64,000 nucleotides of DNA. It comes from Rhodospirillales bacterium. GTDB lineage: Bacteria > Pseudomonadota > Alphaproteobacteria > Rhodospirillales > WMHbin7. Every line of letters starts with the position of its first letter. Position 1 is the stretch's first letter. Made by a program: the position numbers and the translations under genes. Under the pieces are notes generated by a model. It was not told the origin of the DNA. It ran no database searches and worked only from the letters and a program-made list of their open reading frames with translations. The DNA is taken from contig JACRJC010000006.1 of NCBI GenBank assembly GCA_016215555.1, positions 1 through 64,000 of the forward strand, in the 5' to 3' direction. Below, one piece after another: positions 49,201 through 57,335 of the stretch.

Positions 49201-52200
49201 GCTCTCAACACCAGCCAGATCGCCGCCTTGCCGGCAACCGCGCTGGACAGCCTTTCCAGCACGCAATTGGCGGCTTTTTCTTCCAGCCAGGCCAAGGCCC
49301 TGACCGGAACCCAGATGGCGGCCCTTTCCCAAGACGCGCTGCAGGGCTTTTCCAACACCGCCCTGGCCGCCCTGACCACGACCCAGGTCAAGGGCCTGAC
49401 GGCCACGCAAATCGAAGCCTTCGGCGAAACCCAGTTGGCGGCCATGACCACCAGCCAGATCGCTTCCTTGTCGGCGGACGCCGTTTCGGGCCTGACGACG
49501 ACCCAGATCGAATCGCTGTCCTCGTCGCAGTTGGGGGCGTTGACCTCGACGCAGGTGGCGGGGCTTTCGACGACTCAAATCTCGCAGCTTAGCGTCACCC
49601 TTCTGTCCGCTCTCTCGGCGGCCCAGGTCAAGGGCCTGACCTCGAGCCAATTGGCGGCCCTGGGCCAGGATCAGATTTCTTGCCTGACGGCCACGCAATT
49701 GATGGCCCTGACGACCACGCAAGTCGCTTCTTTAAGCGCCGAGACGGTCAGCGCTTTCAGTTCGGACCAGGTGGCGCAATTATGGTCAGCGCAACTTGCC
49801 GCCATGTCCAGGGACGGTGTTTCGGGGCTTGAAGCGGACGACTTCGCCGCCATGTCCACCACGCAGTTGCGCGCCTTCACGGCCGGCCAGATCGTTTCTC
49901 TTTCCGACACCCAGATCGAAGCTCTATCGACGACGTCACTGACGTCCCTGTCCACGACCCAGTTGGCGGCGCTGACCTCGGCGCAGCTTGAATCCTTAAG
50001 CGAGACCCAACTGGCGGCCTTGTCGACCTCCCAGGTCAAGGCGCTGTCGGCCTCGGCTCTGGGCGGCCTGACGACGACCCTGATTTCCGGCATGGCAACG
50101 ACGCAATTGTCGGCGCTGGGAACGGTTCAGTTGAGCAAGTTAAGCGAGACGCAGTTGGCCGTCTTGTCGCAAGCCCAACTCGACAGCCTGGCCACCAGCC
50201 AGATCGCCGCCCTGTCGGCGGACAGTGTGGCCGGTCTGACCGAGACCCAGATTTCCCAACTGTCCACCGGCCAGATACGGGCCATGTCGGCTACGCAGAT
50301 CGCCCGTCTTTCCACATCGGGCCTTGACGGTTTGACGGTGACGCAGATCGGCGTCATGGCGACCTCGCAAATCGCCGGCTTTACGGATGAGCAAGTCGAC
50401 TCCCTGAACGAGACGCAATTGGCGACGCTTTCCACCACGCAGATGGCGGCGATGTCGCTTAATGGTCTGGAAGGGCTCAGCGAAACTCAGATCGCCGGCC
50501 TGGCTTCCACCCAACTGGCGGCCCTGACGACCACGCAGTTGAAATCCTTGTCGCAAGATCAGGTCGGCTGGCTTAGCCCGACCCAGGTGGCCGGGATGTC
50601 GACCACCCATATCAAGAATCTGACCGCCACCCAGTTGGCCGCCTTCAGCACCACCCAGATCGCTTCCCTATCGACGACCGGCATCGGATTGCTGACCGCC
50701 TCCCAGATCGGCAGCCTGGCCGACACGCAGTTGGAAGCCCTGACGGCAGTTCAGCTTGGCTATCTGACGGCGACCCAGATCGCCGCCCTTCCCGACGGCG
50801 GCATCGCCGGCCTGACCGAGACCCAGATCTCGCAATTGACGGCCACGCAATTGAACGCCCTGACCTCGACCTTGATCGGCGCCTTGACGGCGACCCAGAT
50901 CGGCGGCTTGACCGAGACCGTCTTCGCGGCCTTGTCCACGACGCAACTGGGCGGCCTGACCGCCACCCAGATCGAATCCTTGTCGCTGACCCAGGTGTCG
51001 GCCCTGACCACGGCGCAAATCCAGGCCTTGTCCGTACAGTCGCTGGAAGGACTTTCCGACAGTCAGGCCGCCGTTCTAAGCGCCACGCAATTGGCGGCCC
51101 TGACTCGCACCCAGATGTCGGGCCTATCATCCACCGCCGTGGCCGGCTTGACGTCAACGCAAATGGGCAATCTGACGACGTCGCAAATCGCCGCCCTTTC
51201 GACCGACGCCATCGGCGGCCTTTCGCCCGAACAGATCGACCAGCTCTCGACCACCCAATTGCGCGCCATCACCCAGACGCAGATCGGGGCCTTGTCGCTG
51301 GAAGCCGTTGCCGGCTTCGACATGACCCAGATCGCTTCCCTGACCACCACGCAGATCAAGGGCCTGCAGGAGACCCAGATCGAAGAGTTGAGCGCCATCC
51401 AGGTGGCGGCGATGGCCTCGACCCAGATCGCCGCCCTGTCGCGCGATGAAATCAACGGCCTGACCGAATCCCAGATCGAGTCCCTGACCGCCACGCAGTT
51501 GGATGGCCTGACGACCAGCCAGATTTCGGCTTTGGGCGACGATGAAATCGCCAGCCTGACCGACGTCCAGGTGGCCTCGTTCACAACGACGCAGATGAAG
51601 GCCTTCTCGGCCGATCAGATGTCGGAACTGTCGCTGGACGCGCTCTTGGGCCTGACCACCACCGAGATCGCCGCCCTGACCGTCACCCAGCTTTCCGGCC
51701 TGTCCAGCGAACAGGTGGCGGCGCTCTCGACGACCCAACTGGCGAGGATGAGTTCGACCCAGATCGGCGCCCTCTCGACCACCGGCGTGGCGGGCTTGAG
51801 CCCCCAGCAGATCGAGGCCCTGTCCACCACCCAATTGCGCGGTCTGACGGTGGCCCAGATGGGCGCCCTGACCTCGGAACAGGTGGCCGGCCTGTCCAGC
51901 AGCGATCTGGCTACATTGACTCAAACTCAGTTGGGCAGCTTATCCGCGACCGGCCTTTCGGCTCTGACCACGGCCCAGATATCCAGCCTGACCGCCAAGC
52001 AGATTTCCGCCTTGAAGGGAACGCAATTGAGCGGATTGACCGATACCCAGATGTCGGGCTTCTCGGTCACGCAGCTTGACAATCTGTCTTCGACCCAGCT
52101 TGCGGCGCTGTCCACCAGCGCCATCGAGGGTCTGTCGGTCACGCAATTGGCCTCGCTCACCACCACCCAGATCAAGGGCCTGACCGGCGATCAGATGGGA

Positions 52201-53592
52201 GCCCTGACCGCCGAACAGGTCGGCAGCCTTTCGACGACGGACATCAAGGCCCTGACCCAGGCTCAGATCTACGGGCTCAGCTCGACCGGCCTGGCGGCGC
52301 TGACCGATACGCAGATCGACCGTCTGACCTCGACGCAAATCGCGGCCCTGTCCGAGGAAGGGTTGGAAGGACTGACCGAGACCCAATTGGCTGGCCTGAC
52401 GACAACGCAGATCAAGGGCTTTAGCGCCTATCAACTGGGTTCCCTGACGACCACGGCGCTGGAAGGCCTGGCGATCACCCAATTGGCCTCGCTTTCCACG
52501 ACTCAGGTCAAGGGCCTGACCGACGATCAGATGGGGGCTCTGACCGCCAGCCAGATCGCCGGCCTCTCCACCAGCCAGATCGCCGCCCTGACCGCGACCC
52601 AGCTAAGCGGCTTGTCCACCACCGGCATCGCCTCGCTCTCGACGACGCAATTGCGCAGCCTGACGACGTCGCAGATCGCCTCCTTGTCGACGACCGGCAT
52701 CGGAGGACTTAGCGCCACCCAGATCGCTTCCTTGACGACGACGCAATTGAAGAGCCTGACCGCCACCCAGATCGGCCATCTCACCACGGCGCAGGTCGCC
52801 AGCCTGACCAGCGGCGAGATATCGGCCCTGACCACGACCCAGATCGGCGGCCTGTCGGCGACCGGCGTCGCAGCACTTTCGACGACCCAGATCGATTATC
52901 TGTCAACCACGCAGATCAAGGCCTTGTCGACGACGGGCGTCTCCGGCCTGACGGCGACGGAAATCGCCTCGCTCAGTTCGTCGCAGATGGCGGTCCTCAC
53001 CTCGACGCAGCTTGCGGCGCTATCGACCTCGGGCGTCGCGGGCCTGTCGGAAACGCAGATCGACGAACTTACCACCACCCAATTCTCTGGCCTGACCTCG
53101 ACCCAGTTCGGGGCCATGACTGAAACCCAGATCGCCTCGCTGTCGGTCGAACAGGTCGAGGATCTGTCGACCCGCCAGATTCGCGGCCTGGGCCGCGTCC
53201 AGATCCGGTCTTTGTCTACCGGTCAGATCGGCGTCCTGTCTGAAACCCAGGTCTTGTATCTGACGCCGACCCAGGTCGGCAATCTGACCTCGACGCAATT
53301 GCAGTCCTTCAGCAGCACGCAATTCGCCACCCTTTACGAGGATCAGATCGCGGCTCTGTCGGCCACCCAGCTCAACAATCTGACGCCGACGGAACTGGGC
53401 GCGCTGTCGGTCACGCAACTTAGCGGTCTGACCACCACCCAGGTCACGGGCTTGGCGGAAACCGCCATCGACTATCTGACTCCCAGCCAGTTGGAAAACC
53501 TGTCCTACACCCAGATCGCCGCCTTCACCGATACGCAGTTGAACAGCATGACGGCCGAGCAAATCGCAGGTCTGGAAGCCGCTTTGTCGTGA
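46282..53592 (+). CDS. Giant octapeptide-repeat protein (2,436 aa)
   Basis: The family is not recognised. After an 8-residue leader (MVSPISSY) the whole protein is 303 tandem octapeptides, ending with a short EAALS tail. The consensus is [S/T]-x-[T/S]-Q-[I/L/V/M/F]-x-[A/G/S]-L. By register, all units I read are eight residues except one seven-residue unit (SSSQMVF, the ninth). The total array length of 2,423 residues fits exactly one such slip. About one unit in four replaces Gln by Gly, Ala, Asp, Glu or Ser, and these often end in GL. The protein has almost no Cys (one, in GQDQISCL), little Pro or aromatic residues, and no signal peptide, transmembrane segment, RTX motif or LPxTG. ATG 46282 follows CAGGG; a TTG at 46195 in frame is less likely. 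A GT41 gene follows 23 bp downstream, suggesting that the protein is O-glycosylated. Confidence 0.88.
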   Translation: MVSPISSYSEAQIAQMSISAVQAMTASDIQDLENTQIAAFTVPQIEAFSGTQLQSLTTTQMTALETTQIAALSSSQMVFSTAQLAVLLEAQFEAFGVEQVSALSTLQIKGLTSTELSGMTLAQFQALSSTQIGALRLAQVKYLSTEELASLSATQVAGMSSTQLMALTSAQVEAISTEALSALTATQLSGITYANMKSLTTTQLNAFSTTQIGDLTTTQVSGLSSTGIAALTATQLAVLTSTQAGALTSSQVAGLTTSQIAALSTTQIEGLTSTGLKGLTATQVDYLSTTQISALSTDQMPGLLFTAAESLDETQIAALSAAQLGSMSSTQLRTFSATEIASLSTTQVKGLTVTELTGLEATQLASLGSTNVAALTTTQISGLTETALAGLTTLQLAALTKTQIAAISTSAIEGLVDTQMAALSNTQFAALTSTQFAWMSATQISNLGVTQIAAMSTTQIRGLTATEIAALGDSQIQALSSTQVGAMAAASVSGLSEYQLTQLSTTQLAGLSSGQLTRLTTTQIASLSTTQVAALSTTQMVGLSASQVSAFTSDQVSRMTPGQLASLSVYQFAGLNATQIESLSVTQIAALSTTQLSSLTRTQAIALSSEQAAALSTTQIQSLSVTSVYALTPSAIAALSDEQIGAFTSSQLAAFSNISLEELTTAQIAALSTTQIEALSANAIRSLKETQLAALTDTQLAALTTIQILGLSETQIEYLSTTQIEGLTSTQVKNLSTTQLSAMSSEQIASLSTGDVTLLSTSQISGMTSTAISYLTATQLGAMSAAQIGSIATKSMTGLSEAQFASLSSTQVRAFSKTQIAAFSQEQMAALSATDLAQLTTTQFSGLAAHHVSALSVDQIASLAPTQLSALSALGVSGLSEEQMQAFSLTQLTALSSTQIASLSEEQVSTLGGDELDALSSTQLRGLTSTQISALSVEQIESLSATHLSQLTVTQFAGLTDDQVAALSVTQLAALNTSQIAALPATALDSLSSTQLAAFSSSQAKALTGTQMAALSQDALQGFSNTALAALTTTQVKGLTATQIEAFGETQLAAMTTSQIASLSADAVSGLTTTQIESLSSSQLGALTSTQVAGLSTTQISQLSVTLLSALSAAQVKGLTSSQLAALGQDQISCLTATQLMALTTTQVASLSAETVSAFSSDQVAQLWSAQLAAMSRDGVSGLEADDFAAMSTTQLRAFTAGQIVSLSDTQIEALSTTSLTSLSTTQLAALTSAQLESLSETQLAALSTSQVKALSASALGGLTTTLISGMATTQLSALGTVQLSKLSETQLAVLSQAQLDSLATSQIAALSADSVAGLTETQISQLSTGQIRAMSATQIARLSTSGLDGLTVTQIGVMATSQIAGFTDEQVDSLNETQLATLSTTQMAAMSLNGLEGLSETQIAGLASTQLAALTTTQLKSLSQDQVGWLSPTQVAGMSTTHIKNLTATQLAAFSTTQIASLSTTGIGLLTASQIGSLADTQLEALTAVQLGYLTATQIAALPDGGIAGLTETQISQLTATQLNALTSTLIGALTATQIGGLTETVFAALSTTQLGGLTATQIESLSLTQVSALTTAQIQALSVQSLEGLSDSQAAVLSATQLAALTRTQMSGLSSTAVAGLTSTQMGNLTTSQIAALSTDAIGGLSPEQIDQLSTTQLRAITQTQIGALSLEAVAGFDMTQIASLTTTQIKGLQETQIEELSAIQVAAMASTQIAALSRDEINGLTESQIESLTATQLDGLTTSQISALGDDEIASLTDVQVASFTTTQMKAFSADQMSELSLDALLGLTTTEIAALTVTQLSGLSSEQVAALSTTQLARMSSTQIGALSTTGVAGLSPQQIEALSTTQLRGLTVAQMGALTSEQVAGLSSSDLATLTQTQLGSLSATGLSALTTAQISSLTAKQISALKGTQLSGLTDTQMSGFSVTQLDNLSSTQLAALSTSAIEGLSVTQLASLTTTQIKGLTGDQMGALTAEQVGSLSTTDIKALTQAQIYGLSSTGLAALTDTQIDRLTSTQIAALSEEGLEGLTETQLAGLTTTQIKGFSAYQLGSLTTTALEGLAITQLASLSTTQVKGLTDDQMGALTASQIAGLSTSQIAALTATQLSGLSTTGIASLSTTQLRSLTTSQIASLSTTGIGGLSATQIASLTTTQLKSLTATQIGHLTTAQVASLTSGEISALTTTQIGGLSATGVAALSTTQIDYLSTTQIKALSTTGVSGLTATEIASLSSSQMAVLTSTQLAALSTSGVAGLSETQIDELTTTQFSGLTSTQFGAMTETQIASLSVEQVEDLSTRQIRGLGRVQIRSLSTGQIGVLSETQVLYLTPTQVGNLTSTQLQSFSSTQFATLYEDQIAALSATQLNNLTPTELGALSVTQLSGLTTTQVTGLAETAIDYLTPSQLENLSYTQIAAFTDTQLNSMTAEQIAGLEAALS
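46306..53574 (+). repeat. Coding tandem array: 303 x 24-bp units
   Basis: This is the DNA behind the octapeptide array: a 24-bp period over 7.27 kb with one 21-bp unit early in the array. Units are heavily diverged at synonymous positions (for example ACGACGCAG, ACCACCCAG, TCGACCCAA for the TTQ/STQ core), so the period is clear in protein but imperfect in DNA. The divergence argues for an old array under protein-level selection rather than a recent expansion. Confidence 0.9.
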
Positions 53593-53615
53593 GATAGGAA
53601 AGACCAGGAGCTTTG

Positions 53616-55646
53616 ATGAGTTATTCTTTACCGCCGAATCTGATCGCCGATGCAGAAAAGGGAAGTCTTGGCGTGCTCGATCTGATCCGGGCTGCCGAGC
53701 AAATCAAGGCCAGCCAGGGGTTGTTGGCCGTGCTGGCCCTTTACGATATCTGGGTTCGGCATAATCAAGGCAATCCGCTTTTGTACGCCGTGCTGTTCAA
53801 TTTCAGCGTCGCCCAGATGGATCACGGCGATCTGGACGCGGCCCGGCAAAGTCTGGAAGAGGCCTTGGCCCTCAATCTTGACTTCATGCCGGCCTATATC
53901 AATCTGGGCCGCTTGCACGAGCGCCAGGGCAATATCAAGGAAGCGGCGATCAAATGGTCGGCGGCCTTGGAGCGCATGGCCGCTGTGACCGGTTCGGCCA
54001 TTACCCACAAGACGACGGCGCTCAACCAGATCGCCCGGGTCATGGAGGACAGCCAGCAAGACGAGACGGCGGAGACAATGCTTCGCCAAAGCCTGGAACT
54101 CGACCGCCATCAGCGAGAAGCCCTGCAGCATCTGGTGGCCTTGCGCCAGCGTCAATGCGAATGGCCGGTGGTCGAGCCCTGGGAACGCGTCCCTCGCGAC
54201 GCCCTTCTGGCCGGCATGTCGCCCTTGTCGGTCGCCGCCCATGCCGACGATCCGATGCTGCATCTGGCCACGGCCTGGAATTACAACCGCCTGGATGTCG
54301 GCCTGCCGGGGGCGGGTTTCATCGAGTCGCATTGGGCGGCGCGCGAGCGGGGCGGGGACAAGCCCTTGCGTATCGGCTATCTGTCGTCCGATCTGCGCGA
54401 GCACGCGGTCGGCCATCTGACTGCGGAATTGTTTGAGGAGCACGATGCCAACGCCGTCGAATTGTTCGCCTATTCCTGCGGCATCAAGGCCAATGACGCG
54501 CTTTGCCAGCGCATCAAAAGCCGCTTCGAGCACTGGACCGACATTTCGGACCTCAGCGACGCCGAGGCGGCCCGTCGCATCGCCGACGACGGCATCCAGA
54601 TTCTGATCGATTTGAACGGCTATACCCGCGAGGGACGCACCAAGCTGGTGGCTCTGCGCCCGGCTCCGGTGATCGTCAATTGGCTGGGCTATCCCGGCAC
54701 CATGGGCAGTCCCTATCACCATTATCTGGTCGCCGACGACTGGCTGATTTCCCAAGAGTCCGAGAAATTCTATTCCGAAAAAGTGCTGCGCCTGCCTTGT
54801 TACCAGCCCAATGACCGCAAGCGCGTGGTCGCCGATGCCAAGCCGACCAGGGCCGAAGCCGGATTGCCCGACGAAGCCATGGTTCTATGCTGCTTCAACG
54901 GATTGCACAAGCTGACGCGCGTGACCTTCGAAAGCTGGCTGGAAATCTTGCAGCGGGTGCCGGGCAGCGTGCTGTGGCTGCTTTCCGGCGCCGAAGGGGC
55001 GCAAAACCGGCTGCGGGGCTTTGCCGCCGCCAAGGGGCTTGACCCCGCTCGCCTGATCTTTGCCGGCAAACTGGCCAATCCCTTCCATCTGGCGCGCTAT
55101 CCGCTGGCCGATCTGTTTCTGGACACATTCCCCTACGGCGCCCATACCACGGCCTCGGATGCGCTATGGATGGGCGTGCCGGTGCTGACCTTGAGCGGCC
55201 GGTCCTTTGCGTCAAGGGTTTGCGGCAGTCTGGTGCGGTCGGCGGGATTGCCCGAGCTGGTTTGTTCGTCACGCCAGGAATATGTGGGCCGGGCCGTGGC
55301 CCTGGGCCGCGACCGCGAAAAACTGGTTTCATACCGCCGGCAACTGCAAGAAGGGCGCGATTCCTGCACGCTGTTCGACACGACGCTTCTGGCCAGGCAT
55401 CTGGAGGAATTATATCGCCGCATGTGGCAGGATTTCGAAAGGGGCGCTTTGCCCAAGCCGGATCTGGCCAATCTCGACGTCTATCTCGAAGCCAGCGCCG
55501 ATGCCGACCATGACGCCATGGATCTGCTGGCGGTCGAGGATTACGAAAACTGGTGGCGAGACAAGCTGGCCAAGCGCCACCGTTTCCGCGAGATTCCGCC
55601 CGACGCCCGTCTGTGGAGGCCTTATACCCGTTTGCACAATGAGTGA
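53616..55646 (+). CDS. TPR-GT41 glycosyltransferase (O-GlcNAc-transferase/SPINDLY-like)
   Basis: This is a 676-aa cytoplasmic enzyme. Residues about 55-175 form roughly three TPR units (LYAVLFNFSVAQMDHGDLDAA, AYINLGRLHERQGNIKEAAI, NQIARVMEDSQQDETAETML). The rest is a GT41 catalytic region: RIGYLSSDLREHAVGHL (His263 at the OGT catalytic-His position), ILIDLNGYT, VNWLGYPGTMG, CCFNGLHKLTRVTFESWL (Lys432, the UDP-contact Lys of OGT), RLIFAGKL and FLDTFPYGAHTTASDALWMG. GT41 enzymes transfer GlcNAc or other sugars to Ser/Thr. ATG 53616 has AGGAG 6 bp upstream. The 23-bp spacing from the Ser/Thr-rich giant gene implies cotranscription and makes that protein the prime candidate substrate. Confidence 0.93.
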   Translation: MSYSLPPNLIADAEKGSLGVLDLIRAAEQIKASQGLLAVLALYDIWVRHNQGNPLLYAVLFNFSVAQMDHGDLDAARQSLEEALALNLDFMPAYINLGRLHERQGNIKEAAIKWSAALERMAAVTGSAITHKTTALNQIARVMEDSQQDETAETMLRQSLELDRHQREALQHLVALRQRQCEWPVVEPWERVPRDALLAGMSPLSVAAHADDPMLHLATAWNYNRLDVGLPGAGFIESHWAARERGGDKPLRIGYLSSDLREHAVGHLTAELFEEHDANAVELFAYSCGIKANDALCQRIKSRFEHWTDISDLSDAEAARRIADDGIQILIDLNGYTREGRTKLVALRPAPVIVNWLGYPGTMGSPYHHYLVADDWLISQESEKFYSEKVLRLPCYQPNDRKRVVADAKPTRAEAGLPDEAMVLCCFNGLHKLTRVTFESWLEILQRVPGSVLWLLSGAEGAQNRLRGFAAAKGLDPARLIFAGKLANPFHLARYPLADLFLDTFPYGAHTTASDALWMGVPVLTLSGRSFASRVCGSLVRSAGLPELVCSSRQEYVGRAVALGRDREKLVSYRRQLQEGRDSCTLFDTTLLARHLEELYRRMWQDFERGALPKPDLANLDVYLEASADADHDAMDLLAVEDYENWWRDKLAKRHRFREIPPDARLWRPYTRLHNE

Positions 55647-55658
55647 CTCATGACCCCC

Positions 55659-55779
55659 CATCCTTCGAGACGCTTCGCTCCTCAGGATGAGGTTTGTGGG
55701 AATATTTCAAAGAGTTATCCTCATGCTGAGGAGGATGCGAAGCATCCGTCTCGAAGCACGAGGATAATTGGCGCTTTCT
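55659..55779. repeat. Dispersed palindromic repeat (family B), second copy
   Basis: The sequence starts CATCCTTCGAGACGCTTCGC and ends GAGGATAATTGGCGCTTTCT. Its 65-bp second half differs from 28774-28838 at only a few positions. It lies between the convergent GT41 and Metal_resist-like genes. Confidence 0.85.
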
Positions 55780-55789
55780 GCGAGCTTTT

Positions 55790-56284
55790 TTAATAGCCTG
55801 GCGGGGGCGGGGGAGGCGCGAAGCCCTTGCCCGGCGGCGGCGGACCCATTCCGATGGCGCCCATTTTCTGCCGCCCTTCCGGGCTCATCTCGAGCGCGGC
55901 GGCCACCATCGCCTCGGCCAGGGCATCGTCCAGCATGTCGCGGGCCTGGCGGATGCCGTCGAAAGCCTTCTTCAATTGGACGGCGTCGCGCTCGGATGAG
56001 GCCAGGGCCTGGCGCACGCCTTCCTGCGCCGATTTCATGGCGGCATGGCCCTTCGTCATCGCCGCTTCCTGCGACTTGAAGGCCTTGATCAAAACCTCTC
56101 CGTCCGGCTTGGGCAGATGGCTGGCGGCGCGCTCGGCGATATGCAGGAAGTTGGGCGGTCCGCCCGGCGGCGGGCCGGGGGGATATTGCGGACGCTCCCA
56201 CATCGCATGCATGACGACGATGGTGGCCAGCGAGATATTCGCGGCCAGAGACAGGGGCAAGAGCCAGCGCATGAGATTCTTCAT
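55790..56284 (-). CDS. Membrane-anchored Metal_resist/CnrX-like periplasmic sensor
   Basis: This protein of 164 aa has an N-terminal signal anchor (LMRWLLPLSLAANISLATIVVMHAMW), a Pro/Gly linker (PPGPPPGGPPN), and an alpha-helical periplasmic domain with PDGEVLIKAFKSQEAAM and ALASSERDAVQLKKAFDGIRQAR. It ends with a second Pro-rich tail. The helical hairpin resembles the Metal_resist (CnrX/ZraP/Spy) family, which senses metals or envelope stress. It follows an anti-sigma and an ECF sigma gene, the same three components as in CnrYXH. The ligand is unknown; few His or Met residues stand out. ATG 56284 is used; an in-frame GTG at 56293 is possible. Confidence 0.75.
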   Translation of the reverse strand: MKNLMRWLLPLSLAANISLATIVVMHAMWERPQYPPGPPPGGPPNFLHIAERAASHLPKPDGEVLIKAFKSQEAAMTKGHAAMKSAQEGVRQALASSERDAVQLKKAFDGIRQARDMLDDALAEAMVAAALEMSPEGRQKMGAIGMGPPPPGKGFAPPPPPPGY

Positions 56285-56289
56285 GTCCG

Positions 56290-56601
56290 TCACAAACCTT
56301 CAAAAGTGAAAGAGGGAGTCCAAAGATAGGAAGCCAGGGCGGTCGATTCGGCCTGCAAGCCGTCGCCGCCGATCAGAATGCCCAGCATCAACCCCGCCGC
56401 CATGGGAACGCCGAAGCGCAACGGCAGATCGAAGGCGGGTCGGTTCAGAACGTCGCGGATACGGTCCCAAAGCGTGCGGCGCCGGGTCTGAGGCCCCAAT
56501 CGGCGCATCGTCGCCTCGATCAGGCCATCCAGGCGCCGCTCATCGATCCGGGCGGGTCCGATATTGTCCTTCAGCCAGGTCTCGAATGGGTCGTTCGTCA
56601 T
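56290..56601 (-). CDS. Small single-pass protein, probable anti-sigma factor
   Basis: This 103-aa protein has a hydrophilic N-terminal half (MTNDPFETWLKDNIGPARIDERRLDGLIEATMRRL) followed by one membrane helix (FGVPMAAGLMLGILIGG) and a short periplasmic tail. Its start overlaps the sigma-factor stop (ATGA), and the sensor-like gene follows at once. Position and topology are those of an anti-sigma factor holding the ECF sigma at the membrane. Sequence similarity to a named anti-sigma family is not obvious, so the call rests on context. The longer frame to 56916 overlaps the sigma gene and is rejected. Confidence 0.7.
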   Translation of the reverse strand: MTNDPFETWLKDNIGPARIDERRLDGLIEATMRRLGPQTRRRTLWDRIRDVLNRPAFDLPLRFGVPMAAGLMLGILIGGDGLQAESTALASYLWTPSFTFEGL

Positions 56602-57197
56602 GACAGGTCTCCGAAATTCTTCAGTCCACGTCGCAGCAACTTGTCTTTCAATGTCCGGCGGGCTCGGACCAGCAGTGCCTCGAGGGCGGGCAGGCTGATG
56701 CCCAAGCCTTTTGCCGCTTCGGGTCCGCTGATCTCGGCGTAATAGCATAGCGCCAGGGCCTCGCGCTGCCTTGCCGGAAGTTCGCCGACGGCCTGGGCCA
56801 GCACCGCCCTGCGCTGGGTCTCCATGCTGGCTTCCAATCCGCCAGGCCCCGTGTCGGGGCAGTCCAGCGCCTCGTCCAAGGGGAGCATCGGCCTGGCCCG
56901 GCGTTTGTCGATACATAGATTATAGGCGACCCGATACAGCCAGGAGGAAAAACGCGCCCTCCCGTCGGGCCGCCAGTCGCCGGCCAGCCGCCAGACCCGC
57001 AGAAATGTCTCCTGAACCACATCGTCGGCATCCTGGGAATTACCGGTGATCCGTTGCGCCAGCAGGGTCACGGGGCGGACATGCCTCTGCATCAGGCGAC
57101 GGAAACTGTCCCTGTCGCCCGCGGCGATGGCCCTCAGAAGGTCATCGTCCTCGTCCCGGCCTTCCTGGCTCAATCGACCTCCAACGTGAACTTTCAT
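56598..57197 (-). CDS. ECF RNA polymerase sigma factor
   Basis: This is a sigma-70 family ECF sigma of 199 aa. Region 2 reads DRDSFRRLMQRHVRPVTLLAQRITGNSQDADDVVQETFLRVWR and FSSWLYRVAYNLCIDKRR. Region 4 reads LPARQREALALCYYAEISGPEAAKGLGISLPALEALLVRARRTLK. ATG 57197 (MKVHVGG) gives the normal N-terminus; the frame runs 90 bp further upstream. It is first in a sigma / anti-sigma / sensor operon and is divergent from the EF-hand gene, a plausible target. Confidence 0.92.
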   Translation of the reverse strand: MKVHVGGRLSQEGRDEDDDLLRAIAAGDRDSFRRLMQRHVRPVTLLAQRITGNSQDADDVVQETFLRVWRLAGDWRPDGRARFSSWLYRVAYNLCIDKRRARPMLPLDEALDCPDTGPGGLEASMETQRRAVLAQAVGELPARQREALALCYYAEISGPEAAKGLGISLPALEALLVRARRTLKDKLLRRGLKNFGDLS

Positions 57198-57335
57198 TCC
57201 ATTATACGGGCTGGATGGGCAATCCCTGCGCAAATTGCGTCCTTTGGAAAATCCGCAAGTCCGGCCAGGCTTCGAGCGTGGAATCATGGGAAAGCCATTA
57301 TCTTATCCACCGGCAACCTAGAAGAGGAGCCAACC

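Noticed and set aside
46267-53562. Long minus-strand frames opposite the giant gene
   Set aside because: They are Arg/Gly/Gln-rich mirror products of the 24-bp repeat and have no domain features or Shine-Dalgarno.
46306-53574. 24-bp periodic DNA that could be mistaken for a CRISPR array or satellite
   Set aside because: The period continues without spacers for 7 kb, the units differ at synonymous positions and the frame is open throughout, so it is a coding repeat.
57198-57335. ECF-type promoter shared by the sigma and EF-hand genes
   Set aside because: GGAATC-like sequence exists near 57287 but no convincing paired -10 element was found.
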